16,279 nucleotides of DNA, from NCBI GenBank assembly GCA_041736675.1, contig JBGSTD010000043.1, forward strand, positions 1 through 16,279, read 5' to 3'. Positions within the stretch are counted from its first letter, which is position 1. Each line of letters begins with the position of its first letter. The position numbers and the translations under genes were made by a program. This document shows positions 14,268 through 16,279 of this stretch, in pieces. The notes under the pieces are model-generated. The model made no database searches. It was not told where the DNA came from and saw only the letters and a list, made by a program, of their open reading frames with translations. The DNA is from Salaquimonas sp041736675. Lineage in GTDB: Bacteria > Pseudomonadota > Alphaproteobacteria > Rhizobiales > Rhizobiaceae.

Positions 14268-15509
14268 ATGAAATCTCTCGTTAAAAAATTCGCCAGCAAC
14301 GAAGATGGCGCCTTTGCCACCATTTTCGGTGTCTCCAGTTTCGCTATCGCTCTTTCAGTCGGACTTGCTGTGGATTACAGCCAGTTGTCGGCGGCGAGAT
14401 CGCTTGTCAACGTATCGCTGGATGCGGCAGTTCTGGCAGCAGGACACGAACTGCTTGACGGTAACGAGAATTCAGCCTCACTCAGAAAGATTTTTGAAAA
14501 TCAGCTATATGCAAATCTTGAGAGCCATTCCCATCTGGCAAACGCGGTTGAGATCAAGGATTTCAGCGTCGATGTCAAAAGCGGCCTGGTCAATGCCACC
14601 CTTGAGACCCCTGTTCAGATGGCTTTCATGGGTCTGCTTGGCTATCAAAAAGTCCCTGTTGCCTCGTTCAGCGAAGCAAAGTTCTCCACTACTCCGGTCG
14701 AGATCAGTATGGTTCTGGACGTCACCGGCTCGATGAATGACAATGGCAAACTGCCCGCGTTGAAGAATGCCGCAACCAAGGCAATCGACATTCTGCTTCC
14801 TTCCGGCAAGACCAACAACAGCGTCAAGATCGGCCTGGTGCCTTATTCGGAAGGAGTGCGCGTCTCAAAAAAAATGGCTGATACAGCCAGCGGCCAGAAG
14901 AATTTTACCTGCATGACAGAGCGCAAGGTCAATGCTTTCAACGACAGTTCCTATTCGACTGAGGAAGTGGGCGCCGACCCACAGGCAGGCTGTTCGTTCA
15001 GCAAGGTGCAGCCGCTGTCAGGCAATGGCGCAAGCCTGAAAGGCGACATCAACAGCTTGACCGCCAGTGGATATACTGCGGGACATCTCGGTATCAGCTG
15101 GGGCTATTACATGCTTTCCGAGAAGTGGCAGTCATTGTGGGGTGCCAATGCGGCTGACAACTACGGAACATCAACCAAGAAAGTCGTCATCCTGATGACA
15201 GATGGTGAATTCAACACCTATTTCCAGGGAGTTTCCGGAAACCCGACCGGTGCCCAGCAGGCCAAATCCGAAGACGCGGCCAAGGCCCTTTGCACCGACA
15301 TGAAGAAGAGCAAGAAAGGCGGTAACGGCATCACCATCTACTCGATCGCTTTTAATGCGCCCAACAGCGCCAAACAGGTTTTGGAAAATTGCGCTTCTGA
15401 CAGCACGCCAACCACAAATTACTTCTTCGATGCCAACAGCCCGGCAGAACTTGAACTCGCATTCAAGGAAATTGCCACCAGCATCAAATCCCTGCGGCTG
15501 ACACAATAA
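14268..15509 (+). CDS. TadG-like pilus-assembly protein with von Willebrand factor A domain
   Basis: A 413-residue protein of the TadE/TadG group. The N-terminus shows the Tad signature: a short basic leader with DGAFATIFGVSSFAIAL and one transmembrane helix (about residues 17-36), then VDYSQLSAARSLVNVSLDAAVLAAG. Residues 41-140 form the periplasmic TadG linker. From about residue 145 comes a VWA domain with the metal-ion site EISMVLDVTGSMNDNGK (DxTGS) and VVILMTDGEFNTYF with the later MIDAS aspartate. ATG at 14268 is chosen because AGGAG lies 8 nt upstream; the extended ORF from 14193 starts with TTG and lacks a signal. No other tad gene is nearby, so it is an orphan copy. Stand-alone TadG-VWA proteins are common in Rhizobiales and presumed surface or adhesion-related. 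Confidence 0.87.
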   Translation: MKSLVKKFASNEDGAFATIFGVSSFAIALSVGLAVDYSQLSAARSLVNVSLDAAVLAAGHELLDGNENSASLRKIFENQLYANLESHSHLANAVEIKDFSVDVKSGLVNATLETPVQMAFMGLLGYQKVPVASFSEAKFSTTPVEISMVLDVTGSMNDNGKLPALKNAATKAIDILLPSGKTNNSVKIGLVPYSEGVRVSKKMADTASGQKNFTCMTERKVNAFNDSSYSTEEVGADPQAGCSFSKVQPLSGNGASLKGDINSLTASGYTAGHLGISWGYYMLSEKWQSLWGANAADNYGTSTKKVVILMTDGEFNTYFQGVSGNPTGAQQAKSEDAAKALCTDMKKSKKGGNGITIYSIAFNAPNSAKQVLENCASDSTPTTNYFFDANSPAELELAFKEIATSIKSLRLTQ

Positions 15510-15563
15510 CAAGAACCCGTGTCTGTATCTGACCGTCCGGACACATAAAGTCAGCCGATGGAG

Positions 15564-15598
15564 CGGGGGAGTGACCCACATCACTCCCCCGTCTTTTT
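15564..15598 (+). terminator. Strong terminator after the TadG-like gene
   Basis: CGGGGGAGTGA-CCCACA-TCACTCCCCCG, a perfect 11-bp stem with a 6-nt loop, followed by TCTTTTTG. Confidence 0.9.
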
Positions 15599-15691
15599 GA
15601 ATCACGGAACCCCGTCAATCCAAATTTAAGCTATGCATTTTACGCATGGCTATATTGTAAAAAAAGTGCTGCTCGTTCGCGGCAGGAAAGC

Positions 15692-15717
15692 CTATATGCA
15701 GGTTAACGAACCGTTAG
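15692..15717 (+). promoter_or_regulatory. Possible promoter and CtrA-type box 3 before the three-hairpin RNA
   Basis: CTATAT at 15692-15697 resembles the -10 of rhizobial sigma70 promoters, though its -35 is weak. A second CTATAT lies at 15650-15655. GGTTAACGAACCGTTAG at 15701-15717 holds TTAA-N7-TTAG, one base from the CtrA consensus. If the RNA starts near 15704 the box covers the start (repression); if it starts near 15738 the box is at about -28 (activation or repression). Confidence 0.4.
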
Positions 15718-15745
15718 TGATTGTTCAGTAATGTTTCGGTACGTC

Positions 15746-15879
15746 CTTGGCGTTTTCCTCCCATTCGCCAAGTGATAAATGTCCGGGTCAAACCTCCTCC
15801 CTTGACCTGTCGACCATAACGATGCCTGCCGGATCCTCCTCCCCCGGCGGGCATTGTCTTTTCCGGGCATTGTCTTTTC
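15746..15879 (+). ncRNA. Three-hairpin small RNA with anti-Shine-Dalgarno loops (alpha-r14 / 'cuckoo' RNA type)
   Basis: Three stem-loops at regular spacing. H1: CTTGGCG/CGCCAAG (15746-15752, 15766-15772), 13-nt loop with TTCCTCCC. H2: CGGGTCAA/TTGACCTG (15784-15791, 15802-15809), 10-nt loop ACCTCCTCCC. H3: ATGCCTGCCGG/CCGGCGGGCAT (15822-15832, 15844-15854), 11-nt loop ATCCTCCTCCC, followed by TGTCTTTTC, so H3 doubles as terminator. Alphaproteobacterial alpha-r14 and CcsR-like 'cuckoo' RNAs carry this CCUCCUCCC motif in hairpin loops and are thought to pair with ribosome-binding sites of target mRNAs. Each stem pairs a different sequence while the loop is conserved, which argues for selection on RNA. 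The 5' end is not resolved. No DUF1127 gene, a common partner, is upstream. Confidence 0.75.
15849..15879 (+). repeat. Tandem duplication of the sRNA terminator's 3' arm and T-tract
   Basis: GGGCATTGTCTTTTC occurs twice, at 15849-15863 and 15865-15879 (period 16). The first copy is the 3' arm of hairpin H3 plus its tail. The second could pair with the same 5' arm less well, giving a backup termination point and two possible 3' ends. Confidence 0.8.
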
Positions 15880-15960
15880 TGCAACAGCTCTTTTATGGGA
15901 TTTTTATTAAACAATTGTTTTTTTTGGTTTTTGGCTTTCGCTTCAGTATTAACCAACAAA

Positions 15961-15989
15961 AAACCGCCTATGAAATTCATAGGCGGTTT
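15961..15989 (-). terminator. Very strong leftward terminator
   Basis: AAACCGCCTATGAA and TTCATAGGCGGTTT form a 14-bp perfect inverted repeat around a single A; in RNA the tip would open to a 5-nt loop. On the minus strand the stem is followed by TTTTTTGTTGG, a good T-tract, while the plus strand continues GTTTCGTG. It therefore ends a leftward transcript, best explained by the micro-ORF unit at 16054-16155. Confidence 0.85.
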
Positions 15990-16053
15990 CGTGAAGTCCG
16001 TTTCCGGAAAATCAACTGAAAGAGTAAAGACGGCTCACCGCCCCCAACCCCAA

Positions 16054-16140
16054 TCAGACATCAAGGACCAGCTTAAAAGGTTGCTCCAAAGTAAGTCCTG
16101 TCCGCATTGATCCACACGGAAAATATGATTCACTCGACAC
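16054..16140 (-). CDS. Candidate 28-residue micro-ORF with an exceptional ribosome-binding site
   Basis: GTG at 16140, stop at 16054. The peptide begins MSSESYFPCGSMRT and ends EQPFKLVLDV; I do not recognise it. The case rests on the leader: on the minus strand AAAGGAGGTGATCCA (16155-16141) precedes the GTG, with GGAGG 7 nt before the start. This is complementary to the whole 3' tail of 16S rRNA, and a strong leftward terminator follows about 65 bp after the stop. TGATCCA (part of the leader) can pair with TGGATCA 26 nt downstream, enclosing the start codon. A second GTG (16133) in another frame opens a 31-codon ORF ending in SDWGWGR, at a poorer 14-nt spacing. The unit could instead be a non-coding RNA or a leader peptide. 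Confidence 0.45.
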   Translation of the reverse strand: MSSESYFPCGSMRTGLTLEQPFKLVLDV

Positions 16141-16155
16141 TGGATCACCTCCTTT
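16141..16155 (-). promoter_or_regulatory. Full-length Shine-Dalgarno sequence AAAGGAGGTGATCCA
   Basis: Equals the reverse complement of the 16S rRNA 3' end (TGGATCACCTCCTTT), about 15 consecutive bases, where normal sites match 4-7. No rRNA homology extends beyond it, so it is not a fragment of a 16S gene. Confidence 0.7.
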
Positions 16156-16238
16156 CGATTGGTTTGGTTACACCTTAATACTTGGGTGATTTGCCAAATC
16201 TTTCAAGCAAAAAATTTCACCTTCAAATGACCATTATT

Positions 16239-16256
16239 ATTTACTACCCGTTAACC
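16239..16256 (-). promoter_or_regulatory. CtrA-type box 4 at the right edge
   Basis: On the minus strand GGTTAACGGGTAGTAAAT, 16 of 18 bases identical to box 1 at 14077-14094. It lies about 100 bp upstream of the micro-ORF start and may control it, or a gene to the right of the window. Confidence 0.45.
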
Positions 16257-16279
16257 AAGTCCTTGAGGGTGATATTAAC

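Noticed and set aside
15714..15980. 88-codon minus-strand frame opposite the small RNA
   Set aside because: It starts inside the terminator stem and reads through poly-T/poly-A tracts; there is no ribosome site.
15747..16019. 90-codon plus-strand frame over the three-hairpin RNA
   Set aside because: It covers hairpins and T-tracts with low-complexity composition (FFLVFGFRF), and there is no good ribosome site. RNA structure explains the bases better.
16141..16155. Remnant of a 16S rRNA gene (TGGATCACCTCCTTT on the plus strand)
   Set aside because: The match stops after about 15 bases. The preceding bases do not resemble the conserved 16S 3' region, and no tRNA or 23S follows.
1..16279. CRISPR arrays, insertion sequences, tRNA genes, prophage or integrase signatures
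   Set aside because: I saw no regularly spaced long repeats, transposase motifs, tRNA cloverleafs or att-like duplications in the window.

Overview
The window looks like a chromosomal segment of an alphaproteobacterium of the order Hyphomicrobiales (Rhizobiales), possibly a marine lineage. The main clues are the argH-lptM-lysA-DUF4175 (TIGR02302) gene order with a divergent TlpA-type thioredoxin, the NnrR/NirK/pseudoazurin set with TTGCG-N4-CGCAA operators, TTAA-N7-TTAA-like (CtrA-type) boxes, and a three-hairpin RNA with CCTCCTCCC loops (alpha-r14/'cuckoo' type). Genus cannot be told from the sequence alone.

Layout. (1) 1-2270 is a compact nitrite-respiration module: 5' part of nirK (leftward, cut by the window edge), a small CxxC DUF1858 redox protein (rightward), an NnrR-like Crp/Fnr regulator (leftward) and pseudoazurin (rightward), closed by a strong terminator. 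Three NNR/FNR-type palindromes sit in the two divergent promoter regions, so NnrR probably switches on the reductase and its copper electron donor together. (2) 2299-6338 holds housekeeping genes: an unrecognised exported four-cysteine protein, inorganic pyrophosphatase (ppa), a yggT-yggU pair with a clear sigma70-type promoter, and a leftward run of tlpA-like, terB-like and class I glutamine amidotransferase genes, the last two overlapping by 4 bp. (3) 6390-9425 is argH, lptM and lysA: arginine synthesis, outer-membrane LPS-translocon assembly and lysine synthesis. (4) 9692-11077 is a class III aminotransferase resembling taurine:pyruvate aminotransferase. It lies between lysA and the DUF4175 gene, which I recall as usually adjacent, and is isolated by its own spacer and two terminators. 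(5) 11214-13916 encodes a 900-residue membrane-anchored DUF4175 protein with a very Gln/Asn-rich C-terminal half. (6) 14268-15509 encodes a TadG-like protein with a von Willebrand A domain, preceded by two CtrA-type boxes 43 bp apart. (7) 15600-16279 has no ordinary gene but is dense with signals. It carries a rightward RNA with three regularly spaced hairpins, each showing a CCTCC-type (anti-Shine-Dalgarno) loop. Facing it is a leftward transcription unit with a Shine-Dalgarno sequence complementary over about 15 nt to the 16S rRNA tail, a 28-codon ORF and a strong leftward terminator. CtrA-type boxes lie at both ends.

The most interesting part is region 7: an RNA presenting anti-Shine-Dalgarno loops lies a few hundred bases from a micro-ORF with an extreme Shine-Dalgarno sequence. 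The next most interesting part is the NNR-operator geometry of region 1, which ties a DUF1858 protein into the denitrification regulon.
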